64,000 nt of DNA from positions 292,436,982-292,500,981 of the forward strand of contig NC_089490.1 of assembly GCF_036850765.1 (NCBI RefSeq). Direction: 5' to 3'. This document shows positions 11,963 through 24,892 of the stretch, in pieces. The notes under the pieces were generated by a model, which was not told where the DNA came from, ran no database searches, and saw nothing but the letters and a program-made list of their open reading frames with translations. Numbering within the stretch: the stretch's first letter is position 1; each line of letters starts with the position of its first letter. Made by a program: the position numbers and the translations under genes. This DNA comes from Saccopteryx bilineata. Taxonomy: Eukaryota; Chordata; Mammalia; Chiroptera; Emballonuridae.

Positions 11963-12216
11963 AGTAATTAACTTTTTTTAAAAGAAAAAAAAGTGTCCTA
12001 TATTCTTTAGTACTTAATTATATTAATATATTTAATAGCATCAATATTTGATAGTATTACTCCATTGATATATGCAATATGTCACTGTCTTTTTCTCTGC
12101 TCCTCAACTGTGTACTCTGTCTCTCTCACAGATGTTTCTTCCTCCTTTTTCTCCATAAATATCTATTTCTTTGTTCTCTTTATAGCCTCGTCCAGTCCCA
12201 TCAGCAATGTAATTTT

Positions 12217-12312
12217 AAACAAGTTGGCAAAGTTCTATAAACCTCAGTTCCTACATCAATAAAGTGTACTTCATATTAACCTCTGTGATACTTTGAGGAT
12301 TAAAGTATTATT
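12217..12312 (+). mobile_element. MIR fragment
   Basis: The order caagttgg... ctcagttcctacatcaat... taacctctgtgat... tgaggattaaagt follows the conserved core of the mammal-wide MIR SINE. It is strongly diverged. The flanking 11974-12216 shows nothing recognisable. Confidence 0.6.
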
Positions 12313-12716
12313 ATTTTTTACTGGATACATTTTTTATGAGGAGCTAATGTTTAGACCCACACAAGATATTTCAGTGAAGATCATAAGAAAGGTTACATTT
12401 TTGAGACATATATAATTGTTGTTTGGATTTTCCCTTAAGGAAAACTTAACCTTTCTAGCCTATTTATTAGAAGATTTGAAAGCTGAGAGAGAAAGGGAAA
12501 ATATGATGTCAATTATTAAACCATGCGTTTTGAGGAAAGGGCAACACAGGCAAGTGGAAATGCTCTATAAATTGCTTGGTAGCTATGAAGCTACAATTCA
12601 TATGTAAGATCAGGACCAGAGTTTCTAGGCTAGCATTTCACAGTACTGAATATCATGGCAGTCATAATTTGTAGTTGTGCACTGTGAGCAATGTTCTGTT
12701 ATATAAGAATATAAAG
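12313..12716. other. Unclassified DNA
   Basis: No gene or repeat recognised. Confidence 0.5.
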
Positions 12717-12730
12717 AAATTAGACTTTAA

Positions 12731-12919
12731 GCCTGACCTGTGGTGGAGCAGTGGATGAAGCGTAAACCTGAAATGCTGAGGTCGCCGGTTCAAAGCCCTG
12801 GGCTTGCTGGTCAAGGCATATATGGGAGTTGATGCTTCCTGCTCCTCCCCCTTCTCTCTCTCTCTCTCTTTCTCTCTCTTCTTTCTCTAAAAATGAATGA
12901 ATAAATAAATAAATAAATG
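12731..12919 (+). mobile_element. Type C SINE
   Basis: A short SINE with head gcctgacctgtggtggagca, B-box-like gccggttcaaagc, a TC-rich zone and a (AAAT)n tail. It has a 14-bp target duplication with one mismatch, aaattagactttaa (12717-12730) and aaattagagtttaa (12920-12933). Confidence 0.93.
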
Positions 12920-12933
12920 AAATTAGAGTTTAA

Positions 12934-14215
12934 AATACTCTATTCAATCTTTATGTATTTCTTATTTAATATCTTTAGCTTTTATTTATTAGTAATATAA
13001 AATATTAATATAGCCTTTGTGTATCATGGGTCTAAATACGGTACTGTGGAAACAAATTCAGAACATATAATGGCTGATATTAGACATGACCAATTCGCTT
13101 ACTTAGTTTAGAAATTTACTTAAAAAATAGTTAATCCCTGTTGACACTAAAGAAATCACTAAGATATTTGCTTAGACATTCAATGACTAATGCAGAGAAT
13201 TGGGCCTGAGAATTTTCATCATCAATAATTTGTGTTGCTTTCTTATGGTCAAAATTTACCAACAAATATCATAATTTAATAATCCACAAAGTAGATGTAT
13301 TAATTCCAGTTAACTTTTGGAGTTCCTTCAATCTCCATGACAATATAATACTGTATTAACAATTTTATACTGTAATCTCAATCATAAATTGAAACTTGGT
13401 ATGCTAAGAAAAAATCCCAGTTCCCAAAAGAAGAAATGATTTATTGAGTTTAATTTTTTAAAGAAAAGAACAAATGTTTCTTATAGACTGGAATTTCTCA
13501 TATATATATATATATATATATATATCCATGTTAAGAAATAAAATTTTATTCCATAAATATCACTTTTCTTGAGAAAGAAGAAAACACTCTCCTATGTAAT
13601 TTTTTATTTCTGATTATTTATACCAGTATGACCCTTGAGTACCACAAGAACAAAATCCCAATTTCAGATTACACTCTCATGTGTGCACTTTTTACCATGT
13701 GATTTGTTAAGGGGATGTTAACAGTGAATAATAACTAAGGCTTGCATATTCTGATTAGGATAAAGAATATTAGCAGACTACCATGAAATCTGAATATTAA
13801 TATTATAATTGACTACAAAATAGGCTGTAATTTGTAGAAATGAATGTGCTCCTAATTTATGCAGAAATTTTGACCTGACAAATTAAAATATGAAACAAAT
13901 TGAGTCTCACTTATAAATGAAATTTACTGAAAAATGTCAGAAATGTATTTTGTGTTTGAATGAGTATCTACATCAAGCCATGAGAAACTAATACATACAA
14001 TATGTATTAGAGCTAAATGTATTTTCCATTACAAACTCTTACATAGAGTCATCAGTATTAAATATAGAAATTAAGGTTACCTAATGGGAATTTTATGTAA
14101 TTGTACAAACTATTATCAGTGAATGTGAATCGCCATATACATTATTCATAAAGTAATATGCAATAATGCTCTTTTCATTGAAGGATATACATTAATTATT
14201 AGGTTCTTATAACTC
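12934..14215. other. Unclassified AT-rich DNA with a (TA)n tract
   Basis: No gene or family recognised. A (TA)n microsatellite lies at 13500-13525. Confidence 0.5.
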
Positions 14216-14226
14216 GAATACATTTT

Positions 14227-14579
14227 TTTGTATTTTTCTGAATTGAGAAGTGGGGAGGAAGAGAGACAGACTCCTCTCGCATTGGCCCGACTGGGATCAC
14301 CTGGCAAGCGATGCTCTGCCCATCAGGGGTGTTGCTCTGTTGCAACCAGAGCCACTCTATTACCTGAGACAGAAGCCATGGAGCCATCCTCAGTGTCCAG
14401 GCAACTTTGCTCCAATGGAGCCTTGGCTGTGGGAGGGGAAAAGAGAAATAAAGAGAAAGGAGAGGGGGAGGGGTAGAGAAGCAGATGGGCACCTCTCCTG
14501 TGTGCCCTGGCCCAGGAATCAAACCCAGGACTTCCACATGCCAGGCTGACATTCTACCACTGAGCCAACCAGTCAGGTT
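14227..14579 (-). mobile_element. Type A SINE
   Basis: Minus strand with a complete type A body. The head ends near 14579 (ccaaccagtcaggt). A short likely duplication, gaatac, is found at 14216-14221 and 14582-14587. The overlapping frames of 82-150 codons are SINE sequence. Confidence 0.9.
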
Positions 14580-15084
14580 TAGAATACTTTTAATAGATTT
14601 AAGCTTTACTGAAAATAAAATGTATAATGCTGAATTATAGTTAAGATACAATTGTTATAAGCTTAACTATAGATGTTTTCAAGAAAAAGTATTATTTTAT
14701 TTATCTCTTTGTCATCTACTTATTAAATCATTACAATATGACAATTTTATCTGGAACCAATTATAAGGTAGTAAATAAAACAGATATGGTCCCTTCAATG
14801 CAATGAGGTGTTCCTTATTGGTAAAGAAGTCATAATCTAAAAGAGGGATCCAGTAAATCTGACCAGTACCTGCTTTTGTAAATTTTTATTGTAACATAAC
14901 CACTCTAATTTATTTACATTTTATCTAAAGTTGTTCCACTTGAAATAACAGAGTTAAATAGTTTCAACAGAGGCCATCCTTTTACAAGCCTAAAATATAC
15001 ACTATTTGACTCTTTAACAAAATGTTTGCCAGTTCTTGCTCTAGAATACAAAGTATACTTGCAGAACAATAGTCTGTCCATATT
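14580..15084. other. Unclassified DNA
   Basis: No gene seen. It may include diverged L1 sequence continuous with the next entry. Confidence 0.45.
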
Positions 15085-15489
15085 TTCTTAAATTGATAAA
15101 AACAACAACTTTTCCACATGATATTAAAGAGAAGAAGAAAGAAACCTGACACTACTCAACTTCAAGACTTAATATAAAGCTACAGTAATCAAGACTGTGT
15201 AATCTTGGCAAAAGAATAGACAATTAAATCAATAAAACAGAACAGATAGCCCAGAAATAGACCCACATAAATATAGTCAACGGATTTCTGACAACAGAGA
15301 AAAGTCAATAGAACAGAGAAAAGATTTTCTTTTCAATAAATGGTGCTAGAACAACTGGACATCAACATGCACAAGAATAAATTTAAATACTGGCTTTATA
15401 CCAGTAACAAAAATTAACTTTAAGTGGATCATAGACCTAAATAGGAAGTGGAAAACTATAAAACACCTAGACAGTAAATAGAAAAAATT

Positions 15490-15940
15490 GCCTGACCAGG
15501 CGGTTACACAGTGGATAGAGCATCAGACTGAGATGCAGAGGACCCAGGTTCAAAAACCCAAGGTCACTGGCTTGAGCGCAGGCACATCTAGCTTGAGTGC
15601 AGTTCACCAGCTTGAGCGTGGTGTCGCTGGCTTGGCTTGAGTGTGGGATCACAGACATGACACCATGGTTGCTGGCATAAGCCCAAAGTTCACTGGCTTG
15701 AAGCCCAAGCTCTCTGGCTTGAGCCCAAGGTCGCTGGCTTGAGCAAGTGGTCACTCGGTCTGCTATAGCCCCCTGGTTAAGGCACATATGAGAAAGCAAT
15801 CAATGAACAACTAAGGAGCTGCACTGAAGAGTTGATAGGTCTCAACTCTCTTTCTTCCTGTCTGTCTGTCCCTAACTGTCCCTCTCTCTGTCTCACTCTC
15901 TGTCTCTGTCTCAAAAGAAAAAAAGAAGAAAAAGAAGAAG
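15490..15940 (+). mobile_element. Enlarged type B SINE inside the old L1
   Basis: The head gcctgaccaggcggttacac and B-type 3' end are as usual. The middle, though, carries many copies of a roughly 20-30-bp unit of the form 'cttgagcccaaggtcgctgg' (about 15560-15745), making it around 100 bp longer than its relatives. The tail is A/G-rich (15914-15940). Confidence 0.92.
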
Positions 15941-16263
15941 AAATCTCAGTGAGTTTATGTATGGCAATGACTATTTTGATAGAACATCAAAGGCATCATC
16001 CATTAAAAAAATAATTGATAAACTGGACTTTATTAAAATTAAAAAATTTACTCTGTGAAAATCATTATCAAGGGAATGTGATCACATCCACAGACTATTA
16101 AAAATATTTGCAAAAAGCATATCTGATAAAAGACTGTTAACCAAAATATACAAGACCTTTAAAATGCAACAATAAGAAAATAACCAACCTGATTTAAAAA
16201 ATGGGCAAAGGACTCAGACAGACACCATACCTAAGACATAAACAGATGTTAAATAATCATATA

Positions 16264-16793
16264 CAGTAATACCTCCATTTTCATTGACTTCTGTTATTAT
16301 TGGTTTTGGTTCTCGTTGGTTTTTTTCCACGAAAAATTTTTCTCAGTTTTTATTGGTTGCCTCATATTTCGTTGGTGTGCCCACGTGACTTCACTGCTAA
16401 TTTTGTGAAAACAAAGGGTGACCCACACATTCTCCTACTCAGTGTGGCGTTGTTTCTTATTGTGTGAGCATCACCCGATGCATCTAGCCAAACAATTCCA
16501 TTGATTTCCAGTGTTTTTGTGTGTTTTTTAAATTTATTGTGAGTGCTAATACTATAATTACATGTAAGTGATTACTGCATATACAGTATTTGGTGTAATT
16601 TCTTATTGTTTTTAGTATTAATCACTAAATTTATTTTCAATAAAATGTGTTTCTGGCATGTATTTTGGAGTGTCTAGAATGAACTAATAGGACTTATATT
16701 GATTCATATGGAAATAATTGCATCATTTTTGTTGGTTTCATATTTTGACAATTGTTTTCGGAGGCATTACTGATGAGAACTGAGGTATCACTG
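16264..16793. mobile_element. Tigger/mariner-type non-autonomous transposon (530 bp)
   Basis: Inverted termini cagtaatacctccattttca and, as the complement of the right end, cagtgatacctcagttctca differ at four of 20 positions. They are flanked by TA at 16262-16263 and 16794-16795, as expected for Tc1/mariner insertions. No transposase frame is present. The L1 sequence resumes exactly after the TA. Confidence 0.85.
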
Positions 16794-17560
16794 TAAAAAG
16801 ATACCCATTATATTCCATTAAGCATTGCATATTAAAATATATGCAAAATATGTAGTGAGAACAACTACATTGACTAGGATGGCAAAAATCCAAAACACTG
16901 ACAATACCAAATGTTGGCAAGGTTATGGAGCAACAGAAACTCCTAATCATTGTAGGTGGAAATGTAAAATGGTATAGCTACTTCAGAAGGCAGTTTGACA
17001 TTTTCTTATAGAACTAAACATACTCACCATATGATCCAGTAACTGTACTTTTTGATATTTACTCATTGGCATTAGAAACTTATGTGCACACAAAAACCTG
17101 CCCATGAATGTTTAAGCAATTTTTTTATAATTGCCAAAAATTGGAAGTAACCAAGAGGTCCTTTGGTATATAAATGGCTAAACTCTAGCACATCTAGACA
17201 ATGTAATATTATTTAACACTAAAAGTAAATACTAACAAGACATAAAAAGACCTGGAGGAATCTTAAATGTATATTACCAAGTGAAACTAGTAAATCTGAA
17301 AAAGCTGCATATTGTATAATTTCAACTTCATTACAGTCTTGAAAAAACAAACTATGAAGACATAATAAGATTGATTAATGGTTTTCAAGGGAATGAGGTG
17401 AGTGGGGAGAAAAGGAGAGTAAATAAACAGAGCACATAGCATTGTATGATACTATTATCTAGGATATATATCATTATATGTTTGTTAAAAACTCAAAAAC
17501 TATACCATAGTAATGAACCTTCATGTATACTATGGGCTTTGATTAAGTAATTTTTTTAAG

Positions 17561-18400
17561 TTGGATAAAAGTAGTGAAATTTGTAAGAAAACCATATAAC
17601 AATGACAGCATTATAGGAAAGAAGAAATTTAATTTTAACTGAAATATTAATAGTATACAACCAACATGTTTGTTAAAAGAATAAATAATGTTTTTCTATG
17701 CTTTCATTTACCAACTGGCAGTCACCTTCTTAAGCAAAAGCCACCTATTGCAAAGTATATTAGATTAGCAGAAAAGTGCAAGTATGAGTCCCTAACAAAA
17801 GCAAAACAAAAAACACAAACAAATATCATGGTGTCAAAGAGCACACTTGCAATAGAAACTTCTAACGTGCTCATTCTCATTTTGTATAATGATGTATATT
17901 ATTTTCCTATGTGTTTATCTTTTTGTTAGGCTGATACTTACCTGATTGGCAATAGTTTTTGTTTACCAGCAGTTCCTACCTATCATCTAGGTTGATCTAA
18001 CCATTCCTACATCTTACTAGTCATAAAAATTTTGGTAACATCTCTGTTTCATGGTGATTCAGTAAGTACTTATCACCATATATATATCATATATATGTGT
18101 TCAGTATTGGAGGTAAAAAAAAAATTTTCATTTCAAGTAATAAATACAAATGGGTAAAAGCTAATACATCTATTATAAAGATTTGTGATTATGAAATAAA
18201 ATTTGATTTATCTGGACCTGTCAATTATATCACATTAAATCCAAATTATAATTCCAGATAATCTTCCTAATAATGTTATGATATTATTGTCCTAATTTGT
18301 GGTCAAGAAAAAGAATAGTGGGGCTACATTACTTGAAAAAATCTGATTGCTTTTGGTTGATAAAACTAAAGATAATAATTCAAGTCTATATTACTCAAAA
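17561..18400. other. Unclassified DNA
   Basis: No gene or repeat recognised. The 87-codon frame at 17666-17929 has no recognisable content. Confidence 0.5.
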
Positions 18401-18666
18401 TCTATCTTCTATTTTTTAATTTTATTATTATTATTAACTTTAATAGGGTGACATTGATAAATCAGGGTACATATGTTCAGAGAAAATATCTTCAAATTAT
18501 TTTGACATTTGATTATGTTGCATACCCCTCACCCAAGTCAAATTGTCTTCTCTCACCTTCTATCTGGTTTTCTTTGTGCCCTTCCCTCCCCCACCAATCT
18601 CCTCTCTCCTTCCTCCCCCTTCCCCCATTACCATCACACTCTTATCCATGTCTCTGACTCTCATTT

Positions 18667-21600
18667 TTATGTCCCACCTATGTATGGAATCATTTAGTTC
18701 TTAGTTTTTTCTGATTTACTTATTTCAGTCAGTATAATGTTATCAAGGTTCATCCATGTTGTTGTAAATTATCTGACGTCATTGTTTCTTATGGCTGAGT
18801 AGTATTCCATAGTATATATGTACCAAAGCTTTTTTTTTTTTTTTTTGTACCAAAGCTTTTTAATCCAATCGTCCACTGATGGACACTTGGGCTGTTTCCA
18901 GATCTTCGCTGTTGTGAACAATGCTGCCACAAACATGGGGGTGCATTTCTCCTTTTCGAGCCGTTCTATGGTGTCCTTGGGGTATAATCCTAAAAGTGGG
19001 ATAGCTGGGTCAAAGGCAGTTCGATTTTCAATTTTTTGAGGAATGTCCACACTGTTTTCCACAGTGGCTGCACCAGTCTGCATTCCCACCAGCAGTGCAG
19101 GAGGGTTCCCTTTTCTCCATCTCCTCACCAGCAGTTATTCTGTGTTGTTTTGTTGATGAGCGCCATTCTGACTGGTGTGAGGTGATATCTCATTGTGGAT
19201 TTAATTTGCATTTCACTAATGATTAGTGATGTTGAGCATTTCTTCATATGCCTATTGGCCATCTGTATGTCCCCTTTGGAAAAGTGTCTATTCATTTCTT
19301 TTGCCCATTTTTTGATTGGATTGTTTGTCTTCCTGGTGATGAGTTTTACAAGTTTTTTTTATAAATTTTGGTTATTAACCCCTTATCAGACGTATTGTTG
19401 AATATGTTCTCCCATTGCGTAGTAGTTTGTCTTTTTATTCTGTTCTTGTTGTCTTTAGCTGTACAAAAGCTTTTTAGTTTGATATAGTCCCATTTGTTTA
19501 TCCTGTCTTTTATTTCACTTGCCCATGGAGATAAATCGGCAAATATATTCCTGCGAGAGATGTCAGAGAGCTTACTTCCTATGTTTTCTTCTAAACTGCT
19601 TATGGTTTCATGGCTTACATTTAAGTCTTTCCATTTTGAGTTTATTATTGTAAATGGTGTAAGTTGGTGTAGTTTCATTTTTTTTTCAGGTAGCTGTCCA
19701 ATTTTCCCAACACCACTTGTTAAAGAGGCTGTCTACTCCATTGTTTGCTTTTACCTCCTTTGTGAAATATCAGTTGTACGTAAAGCTGTGGGTTTATTTC
19801 TGCATTCTCTGTTCTGTTCCATTGATCTATATGCCTGTTCTTATGCCAGTACCAGGCTGTTTTGAGTACAATGGCCATGTAGTATTACTTGATATCAGGA
19901 AGTGTGATATGTCCCACTTTATTCTTCCTTTTCAAGATTGCTGAGGCTATTCGTGTTCTTTTTTTGTTCCATGTAAAGTTTTGGAACATATGTTCTATAT
20001 CTTTGAATTCTGTCATTGGTATTTTAATTGGTATTGCATTAAATTTATAAATTCTTTGGGTAATAGAGACATTGTAATTTGTTTATTCTTCCTAACTATG
20101 AGCATGGTATATGCTTCCACGTGTTTTTATCTTCCTTGATTTCTTTTATCAAAGTTTTATATTTTTCTGAGTACAAGTCTTTAATCTCCTTGGTTAAATT
20201 TATTCCTGGGTACTTTATATTTGGGGTTGCAATAATAAAAGGGATTGTTTCCTTAATTTCTCTGTCTGACAGTTCATTGTTGGTGTATAAATATGCCTCT
20301 GATTTCTGAGTATTAATTTTATATCCTGCCAGCTTGCTGAAATCATTTATCAGATCCAGTAGTTTTTTGACTGAAACTTTAGGGTTTTCTATACACAATA
20401 TCATATCACCTGCAAATGATAGTATTACATCTTCTTTTCCAATTTGGATGCCTTTTATTTCTTCTTGTCTGATTGCTGTGCCTAGAACTTCCAGAACTAT
20501 GTTGAATAAGAGTGGTGAAAGGGGGCACCTCTGCCCTGTTCCTGATCTTAAGGGTATTGCTTTTAATTTTTGCCCATTGAGTATGATGTTGGCTGTGGGT
20601 TTCTCATAGATGGCCTTTATCATGTTGAGGTATGTTCCCTGTATTCCCACTTTGCTGAGAGTTTTGATCATGAATGGGTGGTGGATTTTATCAAATGCCT
20701 TTTCTGCATCCATAGAAATTATCATGTGGTTTTTCTCTTTCCTGATCATGAGGTATGATTTTCTTCATTTATTGCTGGGTCTGGTTTGCTAATATTTTGT
20801 TGAGGATTTTAACATCTAAATTCATCAGAAATATTGGCCTATAATTTTCTTGCTTAATGTTGTCTTTGCCTGGTTTTGAAACCAGAATTATGCTCACCTC
20901 ATAGAAGGAGCTTGGAAGTTTTCCTTTCTCTTAAATTTTTTGAAATAGCTTGAGAAGTATAGGAGTTAGTTCTTCTTTGAATATTTGGTAAAATTCACTT
21001 GTGAAGCCATCAGGCCCAGGACTTTTCTTTGTTGGAAGTATTTTGATAATTGTTTTGATCTCATTTGCTGTAATTGGTCTGTTTAGGTTTTCTGATTCTT
21101 TCAGGTTGATTTTTGGAAGATTATATGTTTCAAGGAATTTTTCTGTTTTATCTAGGTTATCTAATTTTTTGGCATATAGTTCTTTATAGCATTTTATTAC
21201 AATATTTTGTATTTCTGTTGTGTCAGTTGTTATTTCTCCAACTCTCTTTTCTAATTTTACTTATTTGAGTCCTCTCTCTCTTTCTTTCTTGTTGAGTCTG
21301 GTTCATCGATCTTGTTTACCTTTTCAAGGAACTAGCTCTTGGTTTCATTGATCCTCTGTATTGTTTCATTTGCCTCTATGTCATTTATTTCTGCTCTGAT
21401 TTTTATTATTTCCTCTCTTCTACTATCTCTGAGCTTTACTTGCTGTTCTTTTTCTAGTTCTTTTAGATGCAGGGTCAAGTTATTTATTTGAGCTTTTTCT
21501 AGCTTCTTAAGGTATGCCTGTAATGCTATGAACTTCCCTCTCAGGAGTGCTTTTGCTGTGTCCCATTAATTTTGAGTTGATGTATGCTCATTATCATTTA

Positions 21601-22420
21601 TTTCTAGAAATTTTTTAATTTCTTCTTTGATCTCATTATTAACCCATTCATTATTTAATAACATGCTGTTTAGTTTCCAAGTTTTGAGTATTTTTCAGTT
21701 TTTCTGTTGTGGTTGGTTTCTAGTTTCATGTCATTGTGATCTGAGAAAATGCTTGATATGATTTCAATCTTCTTACATTTGTTGAGATCGCTTTTATGCC
21801 CTAACATGTGGTCTATCCTAGAGAATGTACCATAGCACTTGAAAAAAATGTATATTCTGCTGCTTTAGGGTGAAAGATTCTGAAGATATCTTAAATCCAG
21901 TTGATCTAATGTGTCCTTTAAGTCTGCTGTTTCTTTGTTAATTTTCTTTCTTGAGGATCTATCTGGTGATGTTAGTAGGGCATTGAAATCCCTTACTATT
22001 ATAGTATTGATGTTGATCTCATCCTTTATATCCATCAAAGACTGCTTTATATATTTAGGTGCTCCTACGTTAGGTGCGTAGATATTTATAATGGTTATAT
22101 TTTCCTGTTTGATTGCTCCCTTTATCATTATGTAGTGACCTTCTTTATCTCTTACTATAGCCTTTGTTTTAAAGTCCATTTAGTCTGATATAAGTATTGC
22201 TACCTCAGTTTTTATTTTTTCATTTCTATTTGCATGAAATATTTTTTCCATCTTTTTACTTTCAGTCTATGTGCACCGTTTTTTTAAGATGTGTCTCTTG
22301 TAGACAGCATATGTATGAGTCATGTTTAATTATCCATGCAGCTACCCATTGTCTTTTGATCAAATCATTTAATCTATTTACATTTAAGGTTACTATTGAT
22401 ATGTAATTGTGTATTTCCAT
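18667..22420 (-). pseudogene. L1-1 ORF2 (endonuclease/reverse transcriptase), dead
   Basis: Remnant of the L1 ORF2 protein, which nicks the target and copies L1 RNA at it. Longest open pieces: endonuclease middle (22179-21865), reverse transcriptase (20749-20096), thumb/C-terminal parts (19678-19346, 19128-18769). The RT motif A ([10 protein letters not shown]) is intact. Motif C reads SFAGDM instead of the usual FADD, so one of the paired catalytic aspartates is glycine (codon at 20408-20410) and a neighbouring residue is missing. In the endonuclease the usual GDFN box reads RDFN. With the stops, this copy cannot retrotranspose. Confidence 0.93.
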
Positions 22421-22474
22421 TTTATTTTTTAAAGCTGTATTCCTCTTTTGCTATATTCTTTTTCCCCTTTTATC

Positions 22475-23441
22475 TGTTTACAACAGGTCCCTTAGCATTT
22501 CTTGCAGCACTGGTTTGGTTGTAGTGAATTCCTTGAGTTTTTTTTTTTTTTTTTTTTTTTTTGTCTGGGAAGCTTTTCTTTTCTCCTTCAATATTAAATG
22601 ATAGTCTTGCTGGATAAAGTAGTCTTGGTTGTAGGCTCTTGTTCTGCATTACTTTGAATATTTTTTGCCATTCCCTTCTGGCCTCAAGTGTTTCTGTTGA
22701 GAAGTTGGATGTCATCCTTATGGGGGCTCCTTTGTAGGTGATAGCTTTTTTTTTCTCTAGCAGGTTTTAATATTTTCTTTTTGTCACTTAACTTTTGTAT
22801 TTTAATTATGATGTGCCTTGGTGTAGATTTCTTCAGGTTGCTCTTTAAAGTAGTTCTTTGTGCTTCTTAAACTAGTGAGAGTTTTTTCTGCATTAATTTA
22901 GGGAAGTTTTCAGCTATGATATGATTAAACAAAGTCTCTATTCTTTATTCTTTCTTTTCTTCTTCAGGAACCCCTATTATGCGGATAATATTTCTCTTTA
23001 TGCTGTCACAGAGCTCTCTTAGAGTTTCCTCAGACTTTTTGAGTCTCTTTTCTTTTTTATGCTCTGCTTCCTTGCCTTCATTTATCTTGTCCTCTAACTC
23101 ACTGATTTGATCCTCAGCTTCATCCATCCTGCTTTTAATTTCTTCCATTGTGACCTTCATTTCTGATATTGTATTTGTCATTTCTGACTAATTCTTTTTA
23201 TTATTTCAATGTCCTTTTTTATATTTGCTATGTCTTCATTTAGGTGTTTGTAATGACCATCTATTGTTGTTCTAAGATCTTTGAGCATCCTAACAATCAT
23301 TATTTTAAACTCTGCATCCAGTAATTTGCTTATATCTGACTCATTCAGGTCCTTTTCTGGGATTTTTCTTGATTTATTTGTGTTGTATTTCTCTGCCTTC
23401 TCATTTTGTCTGTGTATAAGGTTTTGGCCACTGGAGTTCAA
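22475..23441 (-). pseudogene. L1-1 ORF1 (RNA-binding coiled-coil protein), dead
   Basis: Remnant of the L1 RNA chaperone. The N-terminal part (23441-23178) contains the shared block LLDAEFKIMIVRMLKDLR. The next piece (23181-22945) has heptad-like coiled-coil sequence (MDEAEDQISELEDKI) and the start of the RRM (RIIGVPEEE). The C-terminal domain survives in pieces (RMTSN-type block near 22700). A T26 run (22537-22562) sits in the last part. Frameshifts separate the three pieces. Confidence 0.9.
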
Positions 23442-24793
23442 TGGGTGTAGCCTCTGTGTTCCCTAGGTTTGGTCTGTCTGCAGGCCCACCACACTCTCTG
23501 CCACTACTGCCTAGGGCGTTCGGGTATGGGTATTGCTGGTGCCAGGCCGCTGGGGTTGTTGCTGCGGTTTCTGCCTCTCCTCCACAGAGGGTCTGTGATC
23601 ATGTATCCGGTTCTACAAGCCTCAGAGGTCTTGGCCTTCGCCCTGCCCCTGCAGTTTGGGTTTTGTACTCCGTCCTGGCCATAAGTCTAGGCACGGCAGG
23701 CAGGAGCACCTTGGCTCAGCTGTGGGCCTTCGCCTGTTTCTGCCCCATCCCCACAGGAGGATCCCTCTCATGGGTCAGCTGTAAGCCTCAACTCCGTGGG
23801 CCAGGTGGGTCTGTGCATCCATGCTCAGTCGGTTGGTCTCCACCCCTTCCAAGGCTCTCACCCTTCCCCCGCAGGTGGGATTGAAGATGGGCCCAAAGTT
23901 GGGCCTGGCCACTTTCACGCATCCCCTCTGCCCCACAGGGCAAGACTGAGCTCACGCCCAGGCCTCAGTTGTGGCCGGCCTGCTTCTGCTTTTGCCAACA
24001 GAACTGTGCTTCTGCATCCTGCTGCCACCCGCCCTCCAGCGAACCTTCAGCTATGTGGGTGGGGGCGCTGCAGCTCAGACCCTAACTCTCAATATTATAG
24101 TCCTGAAAGCTCCCTCCTTCTAAGCGACTCTTCTCTGAGTACCACAGGAGAGCTTGTTTTGCTGATGTCCTGCTTCCCTTTGCTGGTATGGTATTGCTGT
24201 TTCCAGGAAAAAATATTCGCTTCAGATTTGGGAATGACTTAGCCCAGGGGTTAGGGTGGCTGTCCCTCAAAGTGTTTCCCCTTGTGCCTCCTAGATTACA
24301 CTCTTTTCCCTGCTGCTCTGGTCCTCTCCTTCCTCCCATCCCCGGGAGCCCCGAGTGGGTGGTTGTGAGAGAGGTTTTCTGTGTTCTCCCTTTAAGAAGA
24401 ATCCTGGGTCTGAGAAATCTGTCTCTTTCTCACAAACAGTATCTTGACTTGTTTTGCAGCTAAATACTATCCGTATGCTTCTTCTAGGCTCTGAAGCTGC
24501 AGTATGGGGCTTTGTTCTTGGGACTTAGGTCCCTCTACTAAACTCTTTTCCTGCCACGTGAGTTTCTCCGGGCTGCCGTTCACACCATAGAGCTGGGCAG
24601 CCCTCTATGCATTTTTGCTTTTCCTACCAGTCTCAGTGTGGCTTCTTTGGTGTTCCTTGGTTAAAGAGTCCTCTTAGTTTAGTCCAAAGTTGGTTTTTCC
24701 AGATGATGGCTCTTAAAATTAAGTTGTAATCTACTTTGGTTCTAGGAGGAGGAAGTTTGTATGTCCCCCTACTCCATCACCATCTTGTTGCCT
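23442..24793 (-). promoter_or_regulatory. L1-1 5'UTR, GC-rich promoter region
   Basis: About 1.35 kb, clearly richer in G+C than its surroundings between roughly 23440 and 24380. The L1 5' end reads ggcaacaagatggtgatgga on the minus strand and contains a YY1-like CAAGATGG core, as L1 5' ends often do. The sequence shows no obvious similarity to the 5'UTR of L1-2. On the opposite strand two frames of 147 and 148 codons overlap here. Confidence 0.85.
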
Positions 24794-24859
24794 TCTATCT
24801 TCTTTACCACACTATTAATATTCTTTTTTATCAATTAAAAATTATAATGATTTAATTCT

Positions 24860-24860
<1 letters not shown>

Positions 24861-24892
<32 letters not shown>

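Larger units (their letters stand above)
15085..17560 (+). mobile_element. Old L1 ORF2/3'UTR copy with two later insertions
   Basis: A plus-strand L1 3' half. The ORF2 C-terminal region is recognisable by tacagtaatcaagactgtgt (15181), cccagaaatagacccacata (15251) and, beyond the insertions, ccatatgatccagtaactgt (17028). The copy is interrupted by a type B SINE (15490-15940) and a Tigger-type element (16264-16793). Joining the flanks restores the L1 order, so both came later. All frames are broken and the 3' edge is approximate. Confidence 0.8.
18411..24793 (-). mobile_element. Full-length L1 (L1-1), inactive
   Basis: A complete minus-strand L1 of about 6.4 kb: 5'UTR (24793-23442), ORF1, ORF2, 3'UTR with a C-rich (G-rich on the L1 strand) tract near 18580-18640, and an A/T-rich tail at 18411-18440. 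The perfect duplication tctatcttct (18401-18410 and 24794-24803) shows that it is one full-length insertion. ORFs are broken by many stops and shifts. A short duplication of gtaccaaagcttttt around a T17 run (18823-18860) is one such lesion. Confidence 0.96.

Noticed and set aside
15490..15800. Internal repeats of the SINE as a minisatellite or coding repeat
   Set aside because: They begin and end within a type B SINE whose relatives carry the same unit in lower number.
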